From: Haloferax prahovense DSM 18310
Lineage (GTDB): Archaea > Halobacteriota > Halobacteria > Halobacteriales > Haloferacaceae
Assembly (NCBI RefSeq): GCF_000336815.1
Contig: NZ_AOLG01000012.1
Span: 17,261 to 81,260, forward strand
DNA: 64,000 bases
Direction: 5' to 3'
Below are positions 23,635 to 32,758 of this stretch, in pieces (the first letter of the stretch is position 1; each line of letters opens with the position of its first letter). The position numbers and the translations under genes were made by a program. The notes under the pieces were generated by a model. That model ran no database searches. It was given only the letters and a program-made list of their open reading frames with translations, and was not told the origin of the DNA.

Positions 23635-24957
23635 ATGTCACCACACGACATGGACCGCAGAACGCTGCTGAAGCTGTCGGGACTCTCACTTGTCGGAGCG
23701 ACCGCCGGCTGTCTCGAAGGCGAAGACGAGGACACGACCACGGCCACGACGACTGAGGAAAGTGGCGGTGGCGGCGGCGAGGAGACCACGACCACCGAAG
23801 AGAGCGGCGGTGGCGAGTCGTCGTACACCATCGGCATGGTCGATTCGCTCACCGGGTCGCTCGCGCCCTACGGCGAGCGCAACACCCGCGGTCGCGAACT
23901 CGCGCTCGCCGCGATCAACGATGTCGGCATCGGCTCCGAGGGTGGGTCGCTGAGAATCTCCGTTGAGGACGACGAGAGTACGAACCAGGGCGGGGTCAAC
24001 GGCGCGCAGAAGCTCGTCAACCAAGACGGCGTGCCGCTCCTCATCGGCTCCGTCGGCTCGGGCGTCTCCATCGCCATCCACGACAGCGTCACCAACGACG
24101 CCGGCGTCGTCCAGATCAGCCAGAACAGCACGAGCCCCGAACTCACGTCGCGGCCGGAACTGCTCCGCATGAGTCCCTCGGGGGCGGCGAAGGGGCAGGC
24201 GCTCGCCAGCCTCGTCAGCGACGACGGCCACGACACCGTCGCCATCACGTGGATCAACAACGACTACGGGACGGGCCTCTCGGACGTGTTCGCCGAGACG
24301 TTCGAGTCCGAACTCGGCGGCACCGTCGCCTACAACGAACCCCACGACCAGGGTCAGTCGTCGTACAGCGGCATCCTCACCGAGATGGCCTCGACGGACG
24401 CCTCGGCGTGGATTTTCCTCACCTACGCGAACGAGTACACCGTCATGGTCAACGAGGGGTTCGACCAGGGTTACAACACGACCGTCGACTACTACGGCGC
24501 GGAGTCCACGGTCGCCGACTCCATCATCGAGAACACGGCCCCGGGCAGCATGGACGGTATGAAAGGTATCACCGAGAGCGCCCCGCAGGACCAGGAGAAC
24601 TACCAGAACTTCGTCTCCGCGTTCGAAGAGAACTACGACGCGACGCCGACGGTCTGGTCGGCCTACGCCTACGACGCCGTCACGGTGGCGGCGCTCGCCA
24701 TCGAGGCTGCCGACGAGTTCTCCGGCGAGGCGCTTTCGTCGGTCGTCCGCGACGTGACCCGCCCCGAGGGCGAGGAGGTCTTCAACTTCGAGGAGGCCGC
24801 GGCCGTCCTGCGCGACGGTGGCTCGCCGAGCGACATCAACTATCAGGGCGTCAGCGGTCCGGTCGACCTCGACGAGAACGGCGACCCGCCGGGCTACTAC
24901 CAGATTTACAGCGTCCAGGACCACGAGTACGTCTTCGGCGACTACATCACGAGCTAA
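23635..24957 (+). CDS. ABC transporter substrate-binding lipoprotein, branched-chain amino-acid type
   Basis: This 440-residue protein has a Tat lipoprotein signal (MDRRTLLKLSGLSLVGATAGC), a long Glu/Thr/Gly linker and a type-I periplasmic-binding fold. Conserved strands include YTIGMVDSLTGSLAPYGERNTRG, LLIGSVGSGVSIA and AITWINNDYGTGLSDVF. It would capture a solute, probably an amino acid or amide, outside the cell. A GTATATTTAC element about 29 nt before 23635 fits a leaderless ATG there rather than the internal MDRR. It is the first gene of a five-gene importer operon. Confidence 0.9.
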   Translation: MSPHDMDRRTLLKLSGLSLVGATAGCLEGEDEDTTTATTTEESGGGGGEETTTTEESGGGESSYTIGMVDSLTGSLAPYGERNTRGRELALAAINDVGIGSEGGSLRISVEDDESTNQGGVNGAQKLVNQDGVPLLIGSVGSGVSIAIHDSVTNDAGVVQISQNSTSPELTSRPELLRMSPSGAAKGQALASLVSDDGHDTVAITWINNDYGTGLSDVFAETFESELGGTVAYNEPHDQGQSSYSGILTEMASTDASAWIFLTYANEYTVMVNEGFDQGYNTTVDYYGAESTVADSIIENTAPGSMDGMKGITESAPQDQENYQNFVSAFEENYDATPTVWSAYAYDAVTVAALAIEAADEFSGEALSSVVRDVTRPEGEEVFNFEEAAAVLRDGGSPSDINYQGVSGPVDLDENGDPPGYYQIYSVQDHEYVFGDYITS

Positions 24958-25009
24958 CCATGCACGCACGGAACGGACGCCGAACGACCCTTAGGGGGGC
25001 CACCGAGCC

Positions 25010-25951
25010 GTGATACCGCTCCAAGTCAGCCCCTTCCAGTACGTCGCAAACGGCGTGGTGTTTTCGAGCATCATCGTCCTCGCGGCCATCGGGCTGTCGC
25101 TCGTCTACAGCATCGCGGACTTCGCGAACTTCGCCCACGGCGACCTCATGACCGTGGGGGCGTTCTCCGCGCTGTTCTCGGTCGGCTTCCTCCGACCGAT
25201 GCTGGGCGACGCGGGCGTGTTCGGCCTGCCGCTTTGGTTCTTCCTCGCGCTCGCGTTCGGTATGGGCGCGGCGGCGGTCATCTCCGTCATCACCGACCGC
25301 GTCGTCTACCAACCGGTGAAGGGGTCCGACTCCATCGGCCTGCTCATCTCCAGTATCGGGGTCGCGCTCGTCTATCGCGCGCTCGTGTTCCTGTCGTTCG
25401 GAACCGAGCCGGAGCGCTACGGCGTGCCCAGACAGGGACCGATACCGTGGGTCCGTGAGACGCTCGGCATCGCGGTCACGCCGCGCAACCTCGTCGTCGT
25501 GATGCTCACTGTCGTCCTCGTGACGGCGCTGCACCTGACGCTGACGCGGACGACCCTCGGCCGGAAGATGCGCGCGACCGCCGACAACGCGGACCTCGCG
25601 CGCGTCAGCGGGATTCGGACGAGAGAGGTCATCTTCGCCATGTGGCTCATCGGCGGCGCGCTCGCCGCGGCCGGCGGCGTCTTCCTCGGGTTAGAGGAAC
25701 TCGTCCGCCCGCGCATGGGCTTCGACATCCTGCTTATCATCTTCGCCGCCGTCATCCTCGGCGGCATCGGCTCCGTCTACGGCGCGATGCTCGGCGGCCT
25801 CGTCATCGGGATGGTCCACGAACTGGTTCCGCTTTTCAACCAGTGGGGAATCATCCCGGTCGGCTCGCGGTACGCCGCGGCCGTCGCGTTCGTCATCATG
25901 GTCGCCATCCTGCTCGTTCGCCCGAGCGGAATCGCGGGTGATAGCGGATGA
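25010..25951 (+). CDS. livH: ABC transporter permease, LivH-type
   Basis: This 313-residue integral membrane protein starts at GTG and has about eight helices. Family features are ASIGLSLVYSIADFANFAHG-like text (LAAIGLSLVYSIADFANFAHG, in part LVYSIADFANFAHG) near the start and RATADNADLARVSGI in the coupling loop. AAVILGGIGSVYGAMLGGLVIG follows near the end. It forms half of the pore of a branched-chain-type amino-acid importer. Its stop overlaps the livM start by 4 nt (GATGA). Substrate specificity is not set by sequence. Confidence 0.9.
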   Translation: MIPLQVSPFQYVANGVVFSSIIVLAAIGLSLVYSIADFANFAHGDLMTVGAFSALFSVGFLRPMLGDAGVFGLPLWFFLALAFGMGAAAVISVITDRVVYQPVKGSDSIGLLISSIGVALVYRALVFLSFGTEPERYGVPRQGPIPWVRETLGIAVTPRNLVVVMLTVVLVTALHLTLTRTTLGRKMRATADNADLARVSGIRTREVIFAMWLIGGALAAAGGVFLGLEELVRPRMGFDILLIIFAAVILGGIGSVYGAMLGGLVIGMVHELVPLFNQWGIIPVGSRYAAAVAFVIMVAILLVRPSGIAGDSG

Positions 25952-27072
25952 GCGCCGTGTCCTCGTGGGTGAGCGAGACGCTCGTCCGCGACGCGACCGA
26001 GCGGCGCATCTTCGCGACGCTCGGACTCATCACGGTGCTGCTCGTCGTCGGCGTCCTCACCGGCGTCATCGGGCCGCGGTTCCTCCTGTTCCAAATCGCG
26101 CTCGTCGGGATGTACGCCCTGCTCTCGCTCGGACTCAACGTCCAGTGGGGCTACGCCGGGCTTATCAACTTCTCCGTCGCGGCGTTCTGGGGCATCGGAG
26201 CCTACTGCGCCGCGCTGTTGACCGCGCCGAACTCCCCGCTCGGACTCGGACTTCACCCGGTGTTCGGGTTCCTCGCGGCCATCGTCGTGAGCGCGTTCGT
26301 CGCGGTGCTCATCGGCATCCCGACGCTCCGCCTGCGCGAGGACTACCTCGCCATCGCCAGTCTCGGACTCGCCGAAGTCATCCGCGCCATCATCCTGAAC
26401 GAGGACCAGTGGACCGCCGGGTCGAGCGGTATCAGCGGCATCCCGGAACTCCTGTCGTGGTTGCCGCTGACCGACGCCGCGACGACGGCCGCAGTGGTGG
26501 TCGTCCTCATCGCGGTCGTCTACCTGTTCCTCCGGCGCGTCCACCGGTCGCCGTGGGGCCGCGTCCTCCGGACCATCCGGTCCGACGAGGACCTCGCCAA
26601 GGCGCTCGGTAAAAACACCTACCAGTTCAAGATGCAGGCGTTCGTCATCGGCTCGGTCATCATGGCCGTCGCCGGGGCGTTCTACGCTCACTTGAACCTC
26701 TACATCGACCCCTCCGACCTCGTTCCCCTGACGACGTTCTACATCTGGATCGCCGTCATCCTCGGCGGGACCGGGTCGAACCGCGGGGCGGTCGTCGGCG
26801 CGGCCGTCGTCATCGCCATCCGCGAGGGGACCCGCTTCCTCAACGACATCGGGTTCATCCAGACGCTCGGCGTCGACCTGGCCCCGCTTCGACTGCTGTT
26901 CGTCGGCGGGCTCATCATCCTCATCATGCGCTTCCGGCAGGACGGGCTCCTTCCGCCGAAGGACGAACTCATCTGGCCGGCGGCGCGCGACGGGGGCGGT
27001 GCCGGCGGCGCGTCCGCGTCGGGTGCCGCCCCGGACGGCGGCACCGCCTCGAACGGGGGTGACGACCGATGA
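25948..27072 (+). CDS. livM: ABC transporter permease, LivM-type
   Basis: This 374-residue membrane protein is the partner of the LivH-type permease. It has about nine to ten helices with GLNVQWGYAGLINFSVAAFW, LRLREDYLAIASLGLAEVIRAII and the coupling segment WGRVLRTIRSDEDLAKALGKN. It ends in a Gly/Ala/Ser-rich cytoplasmic tail (about 30 residues), a little longer than usual. It overlaps both neighbours by 4 nt, which indicates translational coupling in the operon. Confidence 0.9.
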   Translation: MSAVSSWVSETLVRDATERRIFATLGLITVLLVVGVLTGVIGPRFLLFQIALVGMYALLSLGLNVQWGYAGLINFSVAAFWGIGAYCAALLTAPNSPLGLGLHPVFGFLAAIVVSAFVAVLIGIPTLRLREDYLAIASLGLAEVIRAIILNEDQWTAGSSGISGIPELLSWLPLTDAATTAAVVVVLIAVVYLFLRRVHRSPWGRVLRTIRSDEDLAKALGKNTYQFKMQAFVIGSVIMAVAGAFYAHLNLYIDPSDLVPLTTFYIWIAVILGGTGSNRGAVVGAAVVIAIREGTRFLNDIGFIQTLGVDLAPLRLLFVGGLIILIMRFRQDGLLPPKDELIWPAARDGGGAGGASASGAAPDGGTASNGGDDR

Positions 27073-27875
27073 ACGACGACGCGTACGAGGGCGCGCGCCT
27101 CGGGAAGTCGGACGTCGTTCTGAAGACGACCGACCTGGAGAAGGCGTTCGGCGGCCTCGTCGCCACCGACGGCGTCTCCATCGAGGTCGACCGCGGGACC
27201 ATCACGGGGATGATCGGGCCGAACGGCGCGGGGAAGTCCACGCTGTTCAACCTCATCTCCGGCTTCTACGAGAACGACGCCGGTCACGTCACCGTCAACG
27301 GCGAGGACGTGACCGACCTCGAACCGCACGAGCGCGCCCGAAAGGGGCTCGTTCGGACCTTCCAGACGCCCCGGCGGCTGGAGGGGATGTCCGTCCGCGA
27401 GGCGATGCTCGTCGGCCCCGGACCGCAGAAAGGCGAGTCCATCTTCTCGCTTTTCTTCTCCGGCTCCGACGTCACCGAAGAGGAACGAGGGAACATCGAA
27501 CAGACGCGCGAGTTGCTCGAACGGTTCGAAATCGGGCACCTCATCGACCAGCCGTCGACCGACCTCTCCGGCGGGCAGATGAAGCTCGTCGAGCTGGCGC
27601 GGGCGTTCACGACGAACCCCGACATCCTGCTCTTGGACGAGCCGGTCGCCGGCGTCAATCCGACGCTCGCAAACGACATCAAGCGGTTCATCCGCGAACT
27701 CAACGAGGAGGGTCAGACCTTCCTCATCATCGAACACGACATGCCGTTTATCATGGACCTCGCAGACCCCATCATCGTTCTCGACCAAGGGAAGGTGCTC
27801 ATGGAGGGCTCGCCGGACGAAGTCCGCTCTGACGACCGCGTCATCGAGGCGTACCTCGGAGGGGCCGGCCCATGA
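27069..27875 (+). CDS. livG: ABC transporter ATP-binding protein, LivG-type
   Basis: This 268-residue ATPase has Walker A (IGPNGAGKST, about residue 58), the Q-loop QTPRRLEGMSV, the LSGGQMKLVELARAF signature, Walker B (DILLLDEPVAGVNP) and the His-switch (LIIEHDM). The long insert between Walker A and the signature is typical of LivG. It powers the LivH/LivM pore. It overlaps livM and livF by 4 nt each. Confidence 0.92.
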   Translation: MNDDAYEGARLGKSDVVLKTTDLEKAFGGLVATDGVSIEVDRGTITGMIGPNGAGKSTLFNLISGFYENDAGHVTVNGEDVTDLEPHERARKGLVRTFQTPRRLEGMSVREAMLVGPGPQKGESIFSLFFSGSDVTEEERGNIEQTRELLERFEIGHLIDQPSTDLSGGQMKLVELARAFTTNPDILLLDEPVAGVNPTLANDIKRFIRELNEEGQTFLIIEHDMPFIMDLADPIIVLDQGKVLMEGSPDEVRSDDRVIEAYLGGAGP

Positions 27876-28609
27876 CCAACCGCGCACTCGACGTCTCCGG
27901 CGTCGACAGCGGCTACGGCGAGGTGCAGGTCCTTCGCGACCTGTCGCTCCACCTCGAATCGGACGAAATCGTCTGCATCATCGGGCCGAACGGCGCGGGG
28001 AAGTCGACCGTCCTCAAGACGGTGTTCGGCCTCCTCAAGCCGTGGACCGGCTCGGTCGAACTCGGCGGACAGGACATCACCGGCGAGGAGCCGGAGGACC
28101 TCGTCCGCGTCGGGATGGGCTACGTCCCGCAGGTGGACAACGTCTTCTCGTCGCTCACCATCGACGAGAACCTCAAGATGGGCGGCGTCGCCCGCTCCGA
28201 GGGCCTGCAGGCCAGAATCGACGAGCTGTACGACCAGTTCTCGATTCTCGACGAGAAGCGCTCTGCGAAGGCGCGGACGCTCTCGGGCGGCCAGCGGCAG
28301 GTGCTCGCGTTCGCCCGCGCGCTCGTGATGGAGCCCGAAGTGCTCCTCATCGACGAGCCCTCGGCGGGCCTCGCGCCCAACATCGTCAAGTCGGTGTTCG
28401 AGGACGTAAAGAAGGTGAACGAACTCGGGACGGCGGTCCTGATGGTCGAGCAGAACGCCCGCGAGGGGCTCGGCATCTCCGACCGCGGCTACGTCCTCGA
28501 CCAGGGGACCGTCGCCTACGAGGGCGACGCCGACGGCCTCCTCGACGACCCCGAAGTCTCGCGGCTCTACATGGGCGGCGCGGACTACGAGGGCGTCGAG
28601 GGCGAGTAG
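27872..28609 (+). CDS. livF: ABC transporter ATP-binding protein, LivF-type
   Basis: This 245-residue ATPase has Walker A (IGPNGAGKSTVLKTVFG), the Q-loop YVPQVDNVFSSLTI, signature LSGGQRQVLAFARAL, Walker B (VLLIDEPSAGLAP) and the His-switch region (MVEQNAREGL, where Gln-Asn replace the more common Glu-His in this subfamily). It is the second ATPase of the importer and ends the operon. The proline dehydrogenase upstream hints that the imported solute may include proline or another amino acid used as carbon source. Confidence 0.9.
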   Translation: MTNRALDVSGVDSGYGEVQVLRDLSLHLESDEIVCIIGPNGAGKSTVLKTVFGLLKPWTGSVELGGQDITGEEPEDLVRVGMGYVPQVDNVFSSLTIDENLKMGGVARSEGLQARIDELYDQFSILDEKRSAKARTLSGGQRQVLAFARALVMEPEVLLIDEPSAGLAPNIVKSVFEDVKKVNELGTAVLMVEQNAREGLGISDRGYVLDQGTVAYEGDADGLLDDPEVSRLYMGGADYEGVEGE

Positions 28610-28763
28610 CCCGCGACTCGCGGGTGCGACGCACCCCGCGGCTTCGTCCATCCGTCACGGAACGCCGTGTTCCGCCTCGACCCCCGCCGCTCTCGGTGAG
28701 ATGGGGTTCCAATCGGGCGGAATTTGGGACATCGCTTATTCTTCGGGTGGTCCGACCACCGGT

Positions 28764-29315
28764 ATGCGACTCACGAGACGACGAGCCCTCGCCGCCGCGA
28801 CCGCCGGACTCGGACTGCTCGCCGGCTGTACCGGTGGTGACGACGCTGGAGAGACGGACGACGAGACGGAGTCGACCGGGTCCGAGACTGGGACCACAAC
28901 CGCGACGACGGCGTCTCCGGAGACGACCACGTCACCGGACACGACGGCGACGCCGACACCGACCGAGTCGCCAACGCCGACGAGCGAACCGGCGTCGGAC
29001 GACGAGTCTGACCCGCTCGTCACCATGGAGAGCGTCGCCTTCTCGCCGATGCGGTTGTCGGTCGAGCCGGGGACGACGGTCGCGTGGGAGAACAGAGAGG
29101 CGCTTCAGCACAACGTCCGCGCGGCGAGTTTCGACGACGCGGCGACCGACTGGTCGTTTCAGTCCGGGACGGTCGGCCGCGACGGGCGGGTCACCTACCG
29201 GTTCGACGACTCCGGCGTCTACCAGTACGACTGTGGTATCCACGGCTCGAAGGCGATGTGCGGGGTCGTCGTGGTCGGCGACGCGAGCTACGACGGCACG
29301 CTCCCCTGCGAGTGA
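28764..29315 (+). CDS. Halocyanin-type blue copper lipoprotein
   Basis: This 183-residue protein starts MRLTRRRALAAATAG, a Tat signal ending in the lipobox LLAGC. It has a long Thr/Glu/Pro-rich linker and a cupredoxin domain. The copper ligands appear as His in LQHNVRAASFD and Cys, His and Met in YDCGIHGSKAMCG. It carries electrons at the outer membrane face. The in-frame start at 28701 precedes the signal and is rejected; a CTTATTC element fits the ATG at 28764. A truncated relative lies at 60211-60411. Confidence 0.88.
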   Translation: MRLTRRRALAAATAGLGLLAGCTGGDDAGETDDETESTGSETGTTTATTASPETTTSPDTTATPTPTESPTPTSEPASDDESDPLVTMESVAFSPMRLSVEPGTTVAWENREALQHNVRAASFDDAATDWSFQSGTVGRDGRVTYRFDDSGVYQYDCGIHGSKAMCGVVVVGDASYDGTLPCE

Positions 29316-29351
29316 GTCGGAGGACGTCGAGACACGGGGAACCGGAGACAG

Positions 29352-30149
29352 CTACGCCGCGTGCTTTTCTATCTCGCCTTTGAGCGCCGCGGCGTCGAAG
29401 TCGTGGTCGGGCCGGATGTTGACGAAGTCGAGGAAGTCGACGGCGTCCAAGAGCGCGTCCATACCGTAGGAGTCGAGCGCCGCGGCGACGGCTTTCTTGG
29501 GACCGACGAGCGGTTCGAGCGCCGCCAGCCCGCAGGCGAGGTCGTACGCGCGGGCGTCGCGCATCCCCTCGTCGTTGACGTTCGTCGCGTCGATGAAGTA
29601 GATGCCGTCCTCGCGGACGAGGACGTTCTCCGCCCGGAGGTCGCCGTGGGCGAGGTGGTTGTCGTGCATCTCCGCGAGCGCCGCGAACAACTCGGGGGCG
29701 AGCCGTTCGACCTCCTCCCGCGGGGCGGTGTCGAGGGTGTGGAAGTTCGGCAGGTATTCGAGGACGAGGACGCCGAGGCCGTCAACCTCGAACGCCTCGA
29801 CCGGCGCGGGCGCTTGCAGGCCGATGTTCCGGAGTCGCTTCGTGGCTTCGAGTTCGTGTTCGGCCATCTCCAGCGGCGTCCCGAAGTGACCGAAGAAACC
29901 CTCCGTCCCGCTGGAGAACGCGCCGAGGTTCCGCCCGGTGGTGAAGACGGCGTGGACGAGCGAGTTCTGTTTGGAGATGACCTTCACGAACCACTCGTCG
30001 TCGACGACCATCGGGGTCGAAAGCCAGTTGTCCGCCTCGAGAAATCGGATGTGGAGGGTGTCGCGGTCGTACCGCCGGGCGAGTTCGCGGGCGACCGTCT
30101 CCAGACGCGGCCACCCGAGGCGGCCGCGGACGAGCCGACGGAGGTCCAT
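29352..30149 (-). CDS. RIO-type serine/threonine protein kinase
   Basis: This 265-residue protein has a kinase-like fold with the catalytic loop HLAHGDLRAENVLV, a metal-binding IYFIDATNVNDEG, and an N-lobe with VVDDEWFVKVIS (ATP-lysine). The catalytic loop HGDLxxxNxL is that of RIO and related kinases. The helix-rich N-terminus differs from Rio1 and Rio2, and it may be a separate haloarchaeal RIO-like group. Targets are unknown. It is preceded by no obvious operon partner; the Usp gene on the same strand starts 477 nt upstream. Confidence 0.8.
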   Translation of the reverse strand: MDLRRLVRGRLGWPRLETVARELARRYDRDTLHIRFLEADNWLSTPMVVDDEWFVKVISKQNSLVHAVFTTGRNLGAFSSGTEGFFGHFGTPLEMAEHELEATKRLRNIGLQAPAPVEAFEVDGLGVLVLEYLPNFHTLDTAPREEVERLAPELFAALAEMHDNHLAHGDLRAENVLVREDGIYFIDATNVNDEGMRDARAYDLACGLAALEPLVGPKKAVAAALDSYGMDALLDAVDFLDFVNIRPDHDFDAAALKGEIEKHAA

Positions 30150-30188
30150 GCACCCCCGTAAGACGAGGGGCGGCTTAACCTCGTGGGC

Positions 30189-30626
30189 CTACGCCGATTC
30201 CTGTCGGACTGTCAACACGGGCGCGTCGGAGCCGCGGACGACGCGCTCGGCGACGCTACCGATGAGATAGCGGTCGATGCCGCTTCGGCCGTGGGTGCCC
30301 ATCACCACCAGGTCGATGTCCCGCTCGTCGGCGTGACGGATAATCTCGCTCGCGGGCGTGCCCTCGGTGACGGCGGTCTCGACCTCGACGCCGGCCTCGC
30401 GGGCCCTCTCGGCGACGCGGTCTAACACCTGTTCGCCGCTTTCGAGGAGCGCCTCTCGGACCCGTTCGAGCGAGAGCGCGGGTGCGGCGTAGCCGACCTC
30501 GCGCACGTCGGCGACGTAGAGTGCCACGAGCGTCGCGTCGTAGGTGCGGGCGTGCTCGATGGCGTGGTCCAAGGCGGCGTCCGCGCACTCGCTTCCGTCG
30601 GTCGGAAAGAGGATGTGGGAGTACAT
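30189..30626 (-). CDS. UspA-family universal stress protein
   Basis: This 145-residue single-domain protein begins MYSHILFPTDGSECADAALDHAIEH. It carries the nucleotide-binding G-2x-G-9x-G(S/T) pattern as VMGTHGRSGIDRYLIGSVAERVV, with VLTVR at the end. UspA proteins bind ATP and help survival under stress. It precedes the RIO kinase gene on the minus strand by 39 nt, so the two may be cotranscribed. Confidence 0.92.
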   Translation of the reverse strand: MYSHILFPTDGSECADAALDHAIEHARTYDATLVALYVADVREVGYAAPALSLERVREALLESGEQVLDRVAERAREAGVEVETAVTEGTPASEIIRHADERDIDLVVMGTHGRSGIDRYLIGSVAERVVRGSDAPVLTVRQESA

Positions 30627-30806
30627 ACGAGAATCTCGGACCGCGGCGCAAAAAGACCCGGACGCCTATTCCCACGCGGTGAGAGCGTTCGGGTCGGGGG
30701 CGGTCGGCCCGAAAGGGGTCGGACGGCCCCAGTTCGCCGCTCGCGCCGCCACAATTCTTCATGGTCGTTCGATTAGTTTATGTCTGGGACGGCGATAGTT
30801 TGTCGC

Positions 30807-31949
<1,143 letters not shown>

Positions 31950-31973
31950 GGACTCGTCGAAGCCGTCCTTTTC

Positions 31974-32429
31974 TCACTCCGAATCGGCCATCACCGACAG
32001 CCGGGCGACGTACGAGAAACTGCGGACGTGGTCCTCTTCGGTCGGCGCGTCCTCGAAGTCCGAGGGGACGGTAAAGGAGACGACGCGCTCGCGAATCGCG
32101 TCGTGGGGCCCGTCGCCGATCCAGCCGATATCGCGGTAGTACGACGCCATCTCCAGCGCGCCGCGGCCGCCCAATCGCTCGACGAGGTGAACGCACCACT
32201 CGAGGAGCACCCGCTCGGCCCGCGGCGTCCGCGGAATCTCGTCGAGAAACGGCTCACCGTCCGACGTGACCGCCGCGGTCGTCGCGAGGAGGCGCTCGTG
32301 GGCCACGTCGCTCCACGTCCGATTCGTCGGCGCGTCGACCCAGTCGAACGACCGGTCGCTGGTGTCCCGACGGGGTCCGGGTCCGCTCGGGGCTTCGGCG
32401 ACGTTGGGACGACGTGACTCGCGCGGCAT
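31974..32429 (-). CDS. Standalone FlaD/E-domain protein
   Basis: This 151-residue protein has a low-complexity N-terminus. A FlaD/E (ArlD/E) domain follows with the hallmark pattern VLLEWCVHLVERLGGRGALEMASYYRDIGWIG and the end VRSFSYVARLSVMA. The same pattern occurs at the C-terminus of ArlCE (VLEWVEHLVAVGGALG...YVCRLAEDV) and in the 36123-36683 protein. In the archaellum these domains form the cytoplasmic ring that links CheY/CheF signals to the motor. A CTTAATTC element about 27 nt upstream predicts a leaderless transcript. It could be an accessory motor-switch subunit. Confidence 0.75.
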   Translation of the reverse strand: MPRESRRPNVAEAPSGPGPRRDTSDRSFDWVDAPTNRTWSDVAHERLLATTAAVTSDGEPFLDEIPRTPRAERVLLEWCVHLVERLGGRGALEMASYYRDIGWIGDGPHDAIRERVVSFTVPSDFEDAPTEEDHVRSFSYVARLSVMADSE

Positions 32430-32626
32430 CTATCCCTGCGTGTGCATCCATCCGAATTAAGCGTTCGGGCGAACGTCCGAATATCGACATTTCTGCGACT
32501 CGCGCGAACCGTCAGCATTCCCTGTGATGTTATCTCTGATAATGTAACCGACCATTCGGTGAATGAGACCTTATTGAGGCGTAAGAGCCCCTCGAACCGG
32601 CCGCTTGTCTCTCAACCGGAACCAAG

Positions 32627-32640
32627 TATCAGCGTTGATA
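32627..32640 (+). promoter_or_regulatory. Motility dyad TATC-N6-GATA upstream of the histidine kinase
   Basis: The site reads TATCAGCGTTGATA. A TATA-like TTAAGTT starts at 32656, exactly 16 nt after the dyad end, the same geometry as five other sites in the motility locus. It places the predicted transcript start near 32686, about 69 nt before the kinase ATG. This suggests an activator site at about -45 to -60 and links the kinase to the motility regulon. Confidence 0.65.
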
Positions 32641-32734
32641 AAGAGGGCGAACCGCTTAAGTTCAGAAACGGATACACGTTTGATATCGCTCCGATGTGAC
32701 ACTCGTCGGAAAGAACAGTTCCAGAGGCTCACAG

Positions 32735-32758
32735 ATGCGCACCACGACCAACTCATGA
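32735..32758 (+). other. Short upstream ORF overlapping the histidine kinase start
   Basis: ATG at 32735 opens a 7-codon frame (MRTTTNS). Its TGA stop (32756-32758) overlaps the kinase ATG as ATGA. A start-stop ATGTGA also occurs at 32694, near the predicted transcript start. The frame could couple or limit kinase translation. It is called from position only. Confidence 0.4.

Noticed and set aside
32530-32542. TTATC-TCT-GATAA as a seventh motility dyad
   Set aside because: The arms match but the spacer is 3 nt rather than 6, and no TATA-like element lies at the standard distance on either side.
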